A stretch of DNA of 64,000 nucleotides from Mycobacterium gordonae (GTDB lineage Bacteria; Actinomycetota; Actinomycetes; Mycobacteriales; Mycobacteriaceae), in NCBI RefSeq assembly GCF_017086405.1, contig NZ_CP070973.1, forward strand, positions 6,790,739 to 6,854,738, in the 5' to 3' direction. Position 1 is the stretch's first letter. Each line of letters opens with the position of its first letter. The notes below the pieces were generated by a model. That model did no database searches. It saw only the letters and a program-made list of their open reading frames with translations, and was not told the origin of the DNA. A program made the position numbers and the translations under genes. Positions 44,562 to 53,396 of this stretch are shown in pieces.

Positions 44562-45790
44562 ACCGCGACCGTCAACGCCGACAATCCCCGCAGGGTGACG
44601 TTCGGCTTGTACAGCGGTTCGCCCGCCAACCGCGCATCCGGGAAGCGGGCAGCCAGCGCCGACAACGCCACCGTGGCTTCCAGCCGCGCTAGCGGGGCGC
44701 CCAGGCAGTAGTGGACGCCACGCCCGAACCCCAAGTGCCGCAACGTGCCCCGGTCCGGGTCGAAGGTGTCCGGCCGGTGGTACTCGGCGGGATCGCGGTG
44801 CGCGGCGGCCAGCAGCAATATCATCATGTCCCCCTCGGCTACCGGGGTGTCCCCAATCCTGATGTCGTCGAGCGCAATTCGCGTGAGTTGTTGGACCGGA
44901 GGGTCGTAGCGAAGGGTCTCCTCGACGATCGAGGGGGCACGGCCGGGGTCGGCGCTCAGCGCCGCCCACTGCCGGCCGTCACGTAGCAATGCGAGGATGA
45001 CGTTGCCGATCAGGTTCACCGTGGTCTCGTGCCCGGCTACCAACAGCAGCAAGCACGTCGATACGATCTCCTCCTCGGTGAGCTGATCGCCTGATTCGTT
45101 CACGGCGACCAGCCCTGACAGCAGGTCAGCGCCGGGCTTCGACCGGCGCCGCGCGACCAGGCCATGCAGGTAGTCCCGCAGGCCCGCGGCGGCATCCATC
45201 TGCTCGTCCAGCTCGTCGGCCTGATCTTCGCTGAAGAACGGGTCCAGGGACTTGGCCAGCACCGCCGACGCGCGGCTGAAGTGTGGCTCGTCCTCGATCG
45301 GCACGCCGAGCAGGCGGCAGATCACGGCCACGGGCAGCGGGTAGGCGAAGTCGGCCACCACATCAAAACCGCCCTGCTCCGCGATCCGGTCGAGCAGCCC
45401 GCCCACCAGCGCGTCGATTTCCGGCCGCAGTCCTGCCACCACCTTCGGCGCGAACGCCTTGCCGACCAGCTTGCGCAGCCGGGTGTGATCGGGCGGATCG
45501 AGGAACAGGAATCCCGGCGGCACTTCCGGGCGCATCGACGGATCCGCCTCGAGCATCCGGCGGGCGGCCGACGACCGCAGGTGATCGCTACTCGACAACG
45601 GATGCCGCAACACGTCGTCACAGTCCCGGTAGGTCGAGAACAACACCGACTCTCCACCTGGCAGCGTCAGTGGGCCCAGGTCACGCAATTCGGCGCACAC
45701 CGGGTACGGGTCCGCCCGGGTGGCCTGGTCCAGCAGCCGCAACAGCAACGTCTGCGCTTCGGTTGGTTCGGTAAGCGACACGAAAGCCAT
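44558..45790 (-). CDS. Cytochrome P450
   Basis: This is a 410-residue soluble bacterial P450. The I-helix oxygen-binding motif is AGHETT, the K-helix ExxR lies in EETLRYDPP, and the heme-ligand loop is FGRGVHYCLGAPLARLE with the axial Cys. LFLDPPDHTRLRKLVGKAF is the C-helix WxxxR-like region. It needs ferredoxin and reductase partners, none of which is adjacent; the substrate is unknown. ATG 45790 is the normal start, and the longer frame extends into the divergent gene. It diverges from the DUF2330 gene with 24 bp between starts. Confidence 0.93.
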   Translation of the reverse strand: MAFVSLTEPTEAQTLLLRLLDQATRADPYPVCAELRDLGPLTLPGGESVLFSTYRDCDDVLRHPLSSSDHLRSSAARRMLEADPSMRPEVPPGFLFLDPPDHTRLRKLVGKAFAPKVVAGLRPEIDALVGGLLDRIAEQGGFDVVADFAYPLPVAVICRLLGVPIEDEPHFSRASAVLAKSLDPFFSEDQADELDEQMDAAAGLRDYLHGLVARRRSKPGADLLSGLVAVNESGDQLTEEEIVSTCLLLLVAGHETTVNLIGNVILALLRDGRQWAALSADPGRAPSIVEETLRYDPPVQQLTRIALDDIRIGDTPVAEGDMMILLLAAAHRDPAEYHRPDTFDPDRGTLRHLGFGRGVHYCLGAPLARLEATVALSALAARFPDARLAGEPLYKPNVTLRGLSALTVAV

Positions 45791-45801
45791 TGTGCCTGCG
45801 C

Positions 45802-45807
45802 TAGCAT
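45802..45807 (+). promoter_or_regulatory. -10 box of a leaderless promoter (DUF2330 gene)
   Basis: TAGCAT is followed by seven bases and GTG 45815. The box sits in the 24-bp gap between the divergent P450 and DUF2330 genes and decides the DUF2330 start. Confidence 0.5.
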
Positions 45808-45814
45808 CGTCGGG

Positions 45815-46879
45815 GTGGCGGTGCGTCGGGTGTGCCGGTTCGGGATTGTGGTGGCTGTTCTCACAGCCATGCCGATCTTGTCGGCGCCTAGCCATGCGTG
45901 CGCCTGCGGCGCGGCCATCGCGCCGGGCGGGGCCGATGCGACCATGAACCACGAAGTGGCACTTGTGCATTGGGATGGCGCCACCGAGACGATGGTGATG
46001 CAGCTGGCAATGGACGCCACCACCGATCATGTCGCGCTGGTGGTGCCCACTCCCACACCCGCCACCGTTGCGGCGGCCGACAAAGCGACCTTCACCGAAC
46101 TTGAGCAGCTCACCGCCCCGCAGATCCGACACCAGCGGCACTGGACACTGGGGGGCAACACCCGCGCTCCCCTCGAAGGGGCGAGGCCGGGCGCCGCGAG
46201 CGGCGCACCAAACGTGGTCAATCAGGTGCACCTGGGCCCACTGGAGGCCACCACGCTGGCCGGTGGTGACCTGACCGGGCTGCAGAACTGGTTGAGCGAC
46301 AACGGTTATGCCATCAAAGCGGCGGTGCTGCAGGCGATGAGCCCCTATGTGCGGGACGGCTGGTCTTTCGTGGCAATGCGGCTCACCAGCACCGCACCGA
46401 TCGTGGGCGGACTCGATCCGGTGCGGCTGACCTTTGGGTCACCGACCCTGGTGTACCCGATGCGTCTCTCGGTCGCCGCGCCGGACCCGCAACATGTCAC
46501 CGTCTTCACCCTGGCCGATCACCGCCAGCAGCGCACCGATGCCGACAAGGCCACGCAGACAACCACAGTCGGGTTCGCCGGCAACATCGCCGCCGCGGTG
46601 CACGACCCCCTGTTGCGCGAACTGGCCGCCAACCACGGCTCCTATCTGACCAAGGCACAGATGGACATCGCGCGCACGTCGTCGATCACGTCGGATTTCA
46701 CCTTCGGCAACGCCGCCAACGACGATCCGTACCGGCAGGTGATCGTGGTCAATGACGACGTCGTTTTCCCGCTAGAGCTCGTCCTCGCCGGGTTCGCGCT
46801 GACTGTCATCGTGGTGGCGGTCGTGCTGCTGGCGGTGCTGCGGCGAAATCGGCGGCGACGCTCAGTCGCCCTCCGATAA
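45815..46879 (+). CDS. DUF2330 exported membrane-anchored protein (Rv3732-like)
   Basis: This 354-residue protein is close to the length I recall for Rv3732. It has a signal sequence (RRVCRFGIVVAVLTAMPILSAPSHA), then the DUF2330 start ACACGAAIAPGGADATMNHEVALVHWDG with paired cysteines, a large extracytoplasmic domain, and a C-terminal TM helix (LELVLAGFALTVIVVAVVLLAVL) followed by an Arg-rich cytoplasmic anchor. The function is not known. The GTG at 45815 is supported by the leaderless promoter. Its 3' end overlaps the convergent Nudix gene by 18 bp. Confidence 0.87.
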   Translation: MAVRRVCRFGIVVAVLTAMPILSAPSHACACGAAIAPGGADATMNHEVALVHWDGATETMVMQLAMDATTDHVALVVPTPTPATVAAADKATFTELEQLTAPQIRHQRHWTLGGNTRAPLEGARPGAASGAPNVVNQVHLGPLEATTLAGGDLTGLQNWLSDNGYAIKAAVLQAMSPYVRDGWSFVAMRLTSTAPIVGGLDPVRLTFGSPTLVYPMRLSVAAPDPQHVTVFTLADHRQQRTDADKATQTTTVGFAGNIAAAVHDPLLRELAANHGSYLTKAQMDIARTSSITSDFTFGNAANDDPYRQVIVVNDDVVFPLELVLAGFALTVIVVAVVLLAVLRRNRRRRSVALR

Positions 46880-47347
46880 TCCTGCCAGCTCCGGGTGGGC
46901 CATCAACCGATCCAGGAAAACCCGCTGACCCTTGAGCAGCTTGTCGCGGGCCAGGGCCACCGGTAACCAGTCGACACGGTCCACCTCCGGGAATTCGCGC
47001 ATGCGCCCCGAGCCGCGCGGCCACTCGATCTCGAAGGTGTTGCTGCGCGCGTCGCTGATGTCCAAATCGGCGTCGACCGCGAAAACCGTCACCACCTTGC
47101 CACTGGGTTGCTTGACCGACCCGATCTCCAGTCGCGGGCCGGCGGGCACCGGCAACCCGAGCTCTTCGGCGAATTCGCGCTGCGCCGCCGCCCAGGGATC
47201 GTCGCCTGTTGCGTGTTCGCCCTTCGGGATCGACCAGGCGCCCTCGTCCTTGCGCGCCCAGAACGGCCCGCCCGGGTGCGCGATCAGCACCTCGACGACG
47301 CCGGCGCGTGTGCGGTACAACAGCAGACCCGCGCTCAGCTTCGGCAT
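46862..47347 (-). CDS. Nudix hydrolase (Rv3733c-like)
   Basis: This is a 161-residue Nudix protein. It starts MPKLSAGLLLYRTRAG. The Nudix box is GEHATGDDPWAAAQREFAEELGL: the REFAEELG core is intact, but the Glu normally six residues after the first Gly is Asp. The family hydrolyses nucleoside diphosphates linked to another group, such as oxidised nucleotides or NAD-like compounds. It lies 5 bp downstream of the Tgs2-like gene, so they form an operon, as in M. tuberculosis Rv3734c-Rv3733c. Confidence 0.92.
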   Translation of the reverse strand: MPKLSAGLLLYRTRAGVVEVLIAHPGGPFWARKDEGAWSIPKGEHATGDDPWAAAQREFAEELGLPVPAGPRLEIGSVKQPSGKVVTVFAVDADLDISDARSNTFEIEWPRGSGRMREFPEVDRVDWLPVALARDKLLKGQRVFLDRLMAHPELAGLSEGD

Positions 47348-47352
47348 TGCGG

Positions 47353-48726
47353 TCAGACCCCGACGGCCTGCTCCAAGTCCTTCAACGAGGTCTCCAGGTG
47401 GGCCAGCAGTCGCTGCAGGTGCGGCACGCTGCGGCGGCACCCGACCAGCCCGAAGTCCAGGTTGCCGCCGTTGTTGACCAGAGTGATATTCAGCGCCTGA
47501 CCGTCGGGGATGTTGGACAGCGGGTAGCTGCCGTCCAGCCGTGCCCCGCCGTAGTACAGCGGGTCACCGACCCCGGGCACGTTCGAGATGACGATGTTGA
47601 ACGGTGGCGGCACCGCAGAGAGGAAGCCCGGCACACCCGCGAGCGTCAACGGCGCCATGTTCAGCGCCGAAAGGGCCATCACTTGGTAGGAGGGCAACTC
47701 GGCGAGCACCTTCTTGTTGCGGCGCATCGAGTCGCCGATGATCTGCAGCCGCGTGGCGGGATCCTCGACGTTGGTGGCCAGGTTGCACAGGATGCTGCCC
47801 ACCTTGTTGCCGCCGCTGTCGGCATCGGCTTCCGAACGCAGGCTGACCGGCACCATGGCAACCAGCGGGGAGTCCGGCAACGCGTCCTGTTCGAGCAGGT
47901 AGTAGCGCAACGCGCCGGCGCACATCGCCAGCACCGCGTCGTTGACCGTCACGCCGGCCGCCTCCTTGACGCCCTTGACGCGGTCCAGCGACCAGGACTG
48001 ACCGGCGCACCGGCGGGCTCCCCCGACCTTGACGTTCAACATGGTGTGCGGCGCGGCGAACGGCAGCGTCAACTGCTGCTCGAACAGCGCGGCACGGGCC
48101 AGCTTCAAGGTTGACGGGGCAACTCCCACAACGGATCCCGCCATCTTGACCAGGGAACTCAGCGGGTTCGAGCCGCCGCCGTCCGACGACGACTTGGGCG
48201 GCTGGGGTGGTCGCGGCAGATTCCACATCGCCTTGACCTGCGTATCGTCCGGGTCGGTCGACATGGTGCGCTGCATCAACTTCACCGCCGAGACACCGTC
48301 GATCAGGGCATGGTGCATCTTCGTGTACATGGCAAAGCGGCCGTCGTTGAGTCCCTCCACGACGTGCAGTTCCCACAACGGGCGGTGCCGGTCCAGCAAG
48401 CTGGTGTGCAACCGCGAGGTGAGCTCGAGCAGATCGCGCACCCGGCCCGGTGACGGCAGGGCCGAGCGCCGGACGTGGTAGTCGACATCGACCTCGTCGT
48501 CGTAGGCCCAGGCAACCCGCGCGATGCCACCGCCGATCGTCGCCGGGTGCTTGCGGAACGTCGGCTGGAACTCCTCGTTGGCGACCAGCTTGTCGTAGAA
48601 CTCCCGGACGAACTCCGGGCCGGCCCCTTCCGGGGGCTGGAACAGCGACAAACCACCCACGTGCAGCGGATGCTCCCGCGATTCGGTGAACAGAAACATC
48701 GAGTCGGTGGGCATCATCAGTTCCAT
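47353..48726 (-). CDS. tgs2: Triacylglycerol synthase, WS/DGAT family (Tgs2-like)
   Basis: This 457-residue acyltransferase corresponds in position and length to tgs2 (Rv3734c). It begins MELMMPTDSMFLFTESREHPLHVGGL, has RHRPLWELHVVEGL and the catalytic MHHALIDGVSAVKL (HHxxxDG), and PLVAMVPVSLRSE, FNIVISNVPG and LDFGLVGCRRSVPHL. Tgs enzymes make storage triacylglycerol from diacylglycerol and acyl-CoA. The C-terminal third is close to the copy at 49832-51184, so those two are recent relatives. Transcribed with the Nudix gene. Confidence 0.9.
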   Translation of the reverse strand: MELMMPTDSMFLFTESREHPLHVGGLSLFQPPEGAGPEFVREFYDKLVANEEFQPTFRKHPATIGGGIARVAWAYDDEVDVDYHVRRSALPSPGRVRDLLELTSRLHTSLLDRHRPLWELHVVEGLNDGRFAMYTKMHHALIDGVSAVKLMQRTMSTDPDDTQVKAMWNLPRPPQPPKSSSDGGGSNPLSSLVKMAGSVVGVAPSTLKLARAALFEQQLTLPFAAPHTMLNVKVGGARRCAGQSWSLDRVKGVKEAAGVTVNDAVLAMCAGALRYYLLEQDALPDSPLVAMVPVSLRSEADADSGGNKVGSILCNLATNVEDPATRLQIIGDSMRRNKKVLAELPSYQVMALSALNMAPLTLAGVPGFLSAVPPPFNIVISNVPGVGDPLYYGGARLDGSYPLSNIPDGQALNITLVNNGGNLDFGLVGCRRSVPHLQRLLAHLETSLKDLEQAVGV

Positions 48727-48831
48727 GCCCGCTATTACACCCCGAGATTCCGGCGCAGAGCGAAGGTGTGCGGAAAATTGGGGTCGTTAGTCCCACCGGT
48801 TACCGATCTCGGGCTGACACAATAACCAGAC

Positions 48832-49884
48832 ATGTCGGTGGTACGCGGGACCGCGCTCTCGAACTACCCGACGCTGGTCGCCGCATTGGGTGGTGACCCG
48901 GCAGCGCTGCTGCGTGCCACCGGCATCCGGGAACAAGATGTCGGCAATTATGACGCGTTCATCTCGATCCGGGCTATCATCCGGGCGCTCGAAACCGCCG
49001 CGGAGGCAACTGCTACACCAGATTTCGGGCGACGACTGGCCCGGGGCCAGGGTATCGAGATTCTGGGACCGGTGGGCGTGGCGGCTCGCACCGCTGCGAC
49101 GGTGGCCGACGCGGTGGCCATATTCAGTACCTTCATGGCGGCATACAGTCCCGCGATCGTGCTCTCCGTCGCGACGCTGACCGACCCACAGCATTCGTTC
49201 ATCGCCCTGGACTTCCTCCTCGATGAGGCCGTCGAATGCCCGCAGACGATGGAATTGGCACTGGGTGTCTCACTCGGAGTCTTCCGGCTGCTCATGGGCG
49301 CCACCTTCGCCAGTCTTTCGGTGCACCTGCCGCATGAGCCGCTGACACCGAAAGCCAGTTATATCAAGTACTTTGGTGCTACGCCCTACTTCGCCCAACG
49401 CAGTGCCGGCTTCACCGTGCGCACCGCCGATCTGGCCCGCCCGCTCAACCGTGACGATCTCGCCCACCGTGCCGTCGTTGACTATTTGAGCAGCATCACT
49501 CCGCTCGGGGCAGGCATCGTGGAATCGGTGCGCATGATCGTCCGGCAGCTGCTGCCCACCGGGGCGGCGACCCTGGACGTAGTGGCCGAACAGTTCCACC
49601 TGCATCCGAAAACGATGCAGCGCAGGCTGGCCGGCCACGGCACCACCTTCGCCGCCCTGGTCGACGAGGTACGCAAAGACATCGCCGACCGCTACCTACG
49701 TACTACGGGTATCAGTCTGTCGCACCTGGCCCGGGAACTCGGCTACGCCGAGCAGAGCGTGCTGTCACGTTCGTCGAGGCGATGGTTCGGCACTGGGCCG
49801 GCGTCCTACCGAAACCTGACCCGCTCGGTCGTCAGAGGCCCACAGCCCGCTGCAGCTCCTTCAGCGACGTCTCCAGGTGACTGA
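48832..49884 (+). CDS. AraC-family transcriptional regulator (Rv3736-like)
   Basis: This 350-residue regulator has an N-terminal 200-residue sensor domain of the type fused to AraC (DUF4198-unrelated, 'arabinose-binding-like'; GVAARTAATVADAVAIFSTFMAAYSPAI). The C-terminal DNA-binding domain contains two helix-turn-helices: LDVVAEQFHLHPKTMQRRLAGHGTTF and ISLSHLARELGYAEQSVLSRSSRRWFG. Position after tgs2 matches Rv3736. It diverges from the tgs2-Nudix operon and converges, with a 53-bp overlap, on a second WS/DGAT gene. Control of these lipid genes is plausible but inferred. Confidence 0.9.
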   Translation: MSVVRGTALSNYPTLVAALGGDPAALLRATGIREQDVGNYDAFISIRAIIRALETAAEATATPDFGRRLARGQGIEILGPVGVAARTAATVADAVAIFSTFMAAYSPAIVLSVATLTDPQHSFIALDFLLDEAVECPQTMELALGVSLGVFRLLMGATFASLSVHLPHEPLTPKASYIKYFGATPYFAQRSAGFTVRTADLARPLNRDDLAHRAVVDYLSSITPLGAGIVESVRMIVRQLLPTGAATLDVVAEQFHLHPKTMQRRLAGHGTTFAALVDEVRKDIADRYLRTTGISLSHLARELGYAEQSVLSRSSRRWFGTGPASYRNLTRSVVRGPQPAAAPSATSPGD

Positions 49885-51184
49885 GCAGCCGCTGCAAATG
49901 CGGGATGCCGCGCCGGCAGCCCACCAGCCCGAAGTCGAGGCTGTCCTCGGTGCTGGTCAGGGTGATGTTCAGCGCCTGACCGTTGAGCGTCAGCGACATC
50001 GGGTAATTGCCCAGCAGGCGAGCACCGTTGAGGTACCGCGGCTCGGCCACGCCGGGCACGTTGGAGATGCACACATTGAACGGCGGCGGCGTGGCCCTGG
50101 CCAGTCCCGGCAGCGTGTTGAGCGCCGCGGGACTCAGCAGCAGCAGCGACAACGCCAGCGCCTGGGCGCGCGGAAGCTGCGACAACACCTGCTTGTTGTC
50201 GCGCATCGAGGTGTGGATCGCGTGCAGGCGCTCCGCCGGATCGTCGAGGTGGGTGGCCAGATTGCACAGCACCGCACCAACCATGTTGCCGCCCGGCGCG
50301 TCTCGCTCGTTTCGCAGGCTGACCGGAACCATCGCCACCAGCGGCGTGTCCGGCAACGCGTCGTATTCATCCAGATAGCCCCGCAGCGCACCCGCGCACA
50401 TCGCCAGCACGACGTCGTTGAGGCTCACTCCCGCAACATCTTTGATCTCTTTGACGCGGTCCAACTCCCAGGACTGTGCGGCACAGCGGCGCGCTCCCCC
50501 GACGGGGACGTTGAGCATACTGCGCGGCGTGCCGAACGGCAGCGTGAGTTGCTGCTCCACAAGTGCCGCCCGCGCCAAACGCAGCGTCGAGGGACCAAGT
50601 CCTGCAAGCGATCCCACGACAGAGCCGGCCTGTTGCAGGAGTCCGCGGGATTCCCGCCTGCCGCGTCGAGGCGCCGGAGTCCACGTCGCGCGGACGGCCG
50701 CGTCGTCGGGATCGGTGTTCAGAGATCGGCGCATCAGCGTCAGGCCGGAGACCCCGTCCACCAGGGCGTGATGCATCTTGGAGTAGACCGCCAGCCGTCC
50801 GTCTCGAAGGCCTTCGATCACGTGCGTTTCCCACAGGGGGCGGTGCCGGTCGAGCAGATTCGCGTGCAGGCGCGAGGTGAGCTCGAGCAGGTCACGGACC
50901 CGGCCCGGTGCGGGTAGCGCGGAGCGGCGCACGTGGTAGCCGAGGTCGACATCGTCGTCGTGTGTCCAGCCGAGGTTGGTCAGCGCACCATGAAACGAGC
51001 TGGGGCGTCTACGGAACAGCGGAGCTATGTCGGAACACTCCAGCATCGCCCGGTGGACTTCCCGCGCGAACGCGCGTCCCGCACCTTTCGGTGGCTGGAA
51101 CAGTTGCAGCGCGCCGACGTGGAGCGGATGTTCGCGCGATTCGGCCGACAAGAACAAGGCGTCCACGGGTGACATCAATTCCAT
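49832..51184 (-). CDS. WS/DGAT-type acyltransferase (Rv3740c-like)
   Basis: This is a 450-residue triacylglycerol/wax ester synthase family protein. The start MELMSPVDALFLSAESREHPLHVG aligns with the Tgs2-like protein and selects ATG 51184 over a GTG six bases earlier. The catalytic HHxxxDG is MHHALVDGVSG, with PLVAMVPVSLRNE, FNVCISNVPGVAEPRYLNGARLLGNYPMS and the LDFGLVGCRRGIPHLQRLLSHLETSLKEL end. I place it near Rv3740c by order and sequence. The last 53 bases are antisense to the 3' end of the AraC-type regulator gene. Confidence 0.9.
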   Translation of the reverse strand: MELMSPVDALFLSAESREHPLHVGALQLFQPPKGAGRAFAREVHRAMLECSDIAPLFRRRPSSFHGALTNLGWTHDDDVDLGYHVRRSALPAPGRVRDLLELTSRLHANLLDRHRPLWETHVIEGLRDGRLAVYSKMHHALVDGVSGLTLMRRSLNTDPDDAAVRATWTPAPRRGRRESRGLLQQAGSVVGSLAGLGPSTLRLARAALVEQQLTLPFGTPRSMLNVPVGGARRCAAQSWELDRVKEIKDVAGVSLNDVVLAMCAGALRGYLDEYDALPDTPLVAMVPVSLRNERDAPGGNMVGAVLCNLATHLDDPAERLHAIHTSMRDNKQVLSQLPRAQALALSLLLLSPAALNTLPGLARATPPPFNVCISNVPGVAEPRYLNGARLLGNYPMSLTLNGQALNITLTSTEDSLDFGLVGCRRGIPHLQRLLSHLETSLKELQRAVGL

Positions 51185-51266
51185 GGACACACTGTGCGAC
51201 AGGTTGGGTCATCAAACTTGACAATAGAGGACAATTTTTTGACCGTTTAGGACACGGGTGCGTCCG

Positions 51267-51686
51267 CTATCCGACCGTTGCGACGCCCGCGCTAGACAGG
51301 GTGAAGCCGCGACCTGACGCGACCGTGCACGTGACGCCGCCGGTGTCCGACTTGCAGGTGAAGGGTCCGAGGCCGGCGCTCTGCCCGTACCCGAGCACCG
51401 GGGTACCCTCCCCGGCGTTACCCAGGCAGGTCTCTCCGGTGCAGGTTTTCACGGTGCCCGCCGGGGCCATGCGCACCGACTGGGGCGGGGAGTTCGACTG
51501 GCAGTACGTCTCGTCCGGCATGCCACTGCCGCGTTGGAAGCTCAACTCGCAGCCGATATTGCGCGACGGCAGTAGGAAGGAGCACCAGGTCGAGGTGCAG
51601 ACCGGGTTGTCGGCCCGGGCCGGCGGCGCTCCGAGCCATCCGCCGGCGACGACGATCCCTAGGGTTGCGATGACGACGCGGCGCAT
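51267..51686 (-). CDS. Secreted DUF6636-like protein
   Basis: This 139-residue exported protein has a signal peptide MRRVVIATLGIVVAGGWLGAPPARA ending in a typical AxA site. The mature part has eight cysteines in four likely pairs (NPVCTSTWCSF, NIGCELSF, ETYCQS, KTCTGETCLG, FTCKSDTGGVTCT) and ends with GRGFTLSSAGV, the pattern I recall as DUF6636. Function unknown. The ATG at 51686 is preferred over longer starts because the signal peptide begins there. It diverges from the next operon across a palindromic site. Confidence 0.82.
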   Translation of the reverse strand: MRRVVIATLGIVVAGGWLGAPPARADNPVCTSTWCSFLLPSRNIGCELSFQRGSGMPDETYCQSNSPPQSVRMAPAGTVKTCTGETCLGNAGEGTPVLGYGQSAGLGPFTCKSDTGGVTCTVASGRGFTLSSAGVATVG

Positions 51687-51787
51687 GGTGGCCCCCCGAC
51701 CCCGACGGTTACTGCTTACGCAAGCTAACAGATTCGCGTCCCTCGGGTGCCGGTTACGGGGAATGCCACCCTGGTATCGCCATGGAG

Positions 51788-51802
51788 TGACAGTTACTGT
51801 CA
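51788..51802. promoter_or_regulatory. Perfect palindrome, likely TetR operator
   Basis: TGACAGTTACTGTCA is a perfect 7-1-7 palindrome in the 157-bp gap between the DUF6636 gene and the four-gene operon that ends with a TetR gene. Size, symmetry and place (41 bp before the operon's first ATG) fit an autoregulatory TetR site. Confidence 0.55.
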
Positions 51803-51843
51803 TTTCGTCATGATCTGCCAACTGGGCCGCTTCGGAGGTGCCG

Positions 51844-52902
51844 ATGAGTAAACCCAGCAAGTTCCGTGTCATTCAGTGGGCCACCGGCGGAGTCGGCAAA
51901 GCCGCCATCGAGTGTGTGCTCAACCACCCCGAACTCGAACTGGTCGGCTGCTGGGTGCACAGCGCCGGGAAGAACGGTGTCGACGTCGGGGACATCCTCG
52001 GCCGCAGCGCCCTCGGAGTCACCGCCACCACAAGCCTCGACGAGGTGCTGGCGATCGATGCCGACTGTGTGATGTACAGCCCGCTCGTTCCCAGTGACGA
52101 CGAGGTCATCGCGATCCTGCGGTCCGGCAAGAACGTCGTCACCCCAGTCGGCTGGGTGTACCCCGACCTGGACAACCCGCGTGTCAGGTTGATCGCCGAC
52201 GCCGCCATCGCAGCGGGGGTCACGCTGCACGGGTCGGGCATTCACCCCGGCGGCATCACCGAACGTTTCCCGCTCATGGTGTCCTCACTGTCCTCGGCGG
52301 TCACGCATGTGCGGGCCGAGGAGTTTTCCGACATCCGCACCTACAACGCACCGAATGTGGTGCGCCACATCATGGGATTCGGAGGCACCCCCGAGGAGGC
52401 GATGCAGGGCCCGATGGCGGGTCTGCTCGACGCAGGTTTTAAGCAATCGGTGCGAATGATCGCCGACCACATGGGTTTTCGGATCGATCCGAACATCCGA
52501 ACGATGCAGGAGATCGCGGTCGCGACCGGTGACATCGACTACGAACCCGTCGCGATCACGCCGGGAACGGTAGCGGCGCGGCGGTTCCGCTGGCAGGCCG
52601 TCCGTGACGGAGAACCGGTGATCACCGCCGCGGTCAACTGGCTGATGGGCGAGGACAACCTGGAGCCGGCCTGGGAATTCGGCGAGCAAGGCGAACGCTT
52701 CGAGGTCGAGGTCACCGGTGATCCCGGCGTGAGCCTGACCTTCAAAGGACTGCAACCACAGACGATCGCCGAAGGGCTGCGACGCAATCCGGGCGTGGTG
52801 GCCACCGCCAACCACTGCGTCAACGCCATCCCGTACGTCTGCCCGGCCGAACCGGGCATCAGGACCTACCTGGACCTACCACTGATCGCCGGACGCGCAT
52901 GA
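51844..52902 (+). CDS. Dihydrodipicolinate-reductase-like oxidoreductase, operon head
   Basis: This is a 352-residue protein. Rossmann start FRVIQWATGGVGKAAIECVLNHPELELVGCWVHS, middle GSGIHPGGITERFPLMVSSL, and end EPGIRTYLDLPLIAG match the paralogue at 13040-14098. ATG 51844 follows GGAGG with 6-nt spacing. It is the first of four genes joined by 4-bp overlaps (this gene, VOC, SDR, TetR), which looks like a small catabolic operon for an unknown keto or hydroxy compound. A perfect palindrome lies upstream. Confidence 0.83.
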   Translation: MSKPSKFRVIQWATGGVGKAAIECVLNHPELELVGCWVHSAGKNGVDVGDILGRSALGVTATTSLDEVLAIDADCVMYSPLVPSDDEVIAILRSGKNVVTPVGWVYPDLDNPRVRLIADAAIAAGVTLHGSGIHPGGITERFPLMVSSLSSAVTHVRAEEFSDIRTYNAPNVVRHIMGFGGTPEEAMQGPMAGLLDAGFKQSVRMIADHMGFRIDPNIRTMQEIAVATGDIDYEPVAITPGTVAARRFRWQAVRDGEPVITAAVNWLMGEDNLEPAWEFGEQGERFEVEVTGDPGVSLTFKGLQPQTIAEGLRRNPGVVATANHCVNAIPYVCPAEPGIRTYLDLPLIAGRA

Positions 52903-53396
52903 CCGGCGTCGTGGGCGACGTGGCGCTATGCCACCTCGTCGTCGGCGTCACCGACATGGACCGGGCACTGCGGTTCTACCGCGGCGTGCTCGGCATGGAG
53001 GTCGTCTTCGAAACCCTGATCTCCGGCGAGCCTTTCGACGCGGTTCTGCATGCGACACGCAGGCAGGAGGGCCGCGTGGTCGGCGGCCTGCTGGGCGGGG
53101 TAATGATCGAACTGCTGTCGCTCGGGGCGGCGCCGGAGCACAAACAGGCAAGACGGGGTATCACCGGAATCCACAACCTCGCGCTGTCGGTCACCGACCT
53201 CGACGACACCCATCGGCGCATCGCCGAAGCCGGTCATCCACCCGAACAGGAGCCCTTCGAAATCGGCGGAGTGCGAATGTTTTTCGTCAAGGACCCGGAC
53301 GGGACAACGGTCGAATTCATCGAACTGCCCGGCGGTGCGCGTAGCACCTACGAGATGCACCGGGGAGTACCACTGCGGCTGGGGCCGGCGCGGTGA
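52899..53396 (+). CDS. VOC-superfamily (glyoxalase-like) protein
   Basis: This 165-residue protein has two beta-alpha-beta-beta-beta modules. The first starts ALCHLVVGVTDMDRALRFYRGVLGMEV and the second ITGIHNLALSVTDLDDTHRRIAEAG, ending FFVKDPDGTTVEFIEL. Metal-ligand positions (CH-L, H-LALSV, EFIE) are as in glyoxalase I, methylmalonyl-CoA epimerase and extradiol dioxygenases. The reaction is unclear. It is coupled by ATGA to the gene before and GTGA to the gene after. Confidence 0.87.
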   Translation: MTGVVGDVALCHLVVGVTDMDRALRFYRGVLGMEVVFETLISGEPFDAVLHATRRQEGRVVGGLLGGVMIELLSLGAAPEHKQARRGITGIHNLALSVTDLDDTHRRIAEAGHPPEQEPFEIGGVRMFFVKDPDGTTVEFIELPGGARSTYEMHRGVPLRLGPAR

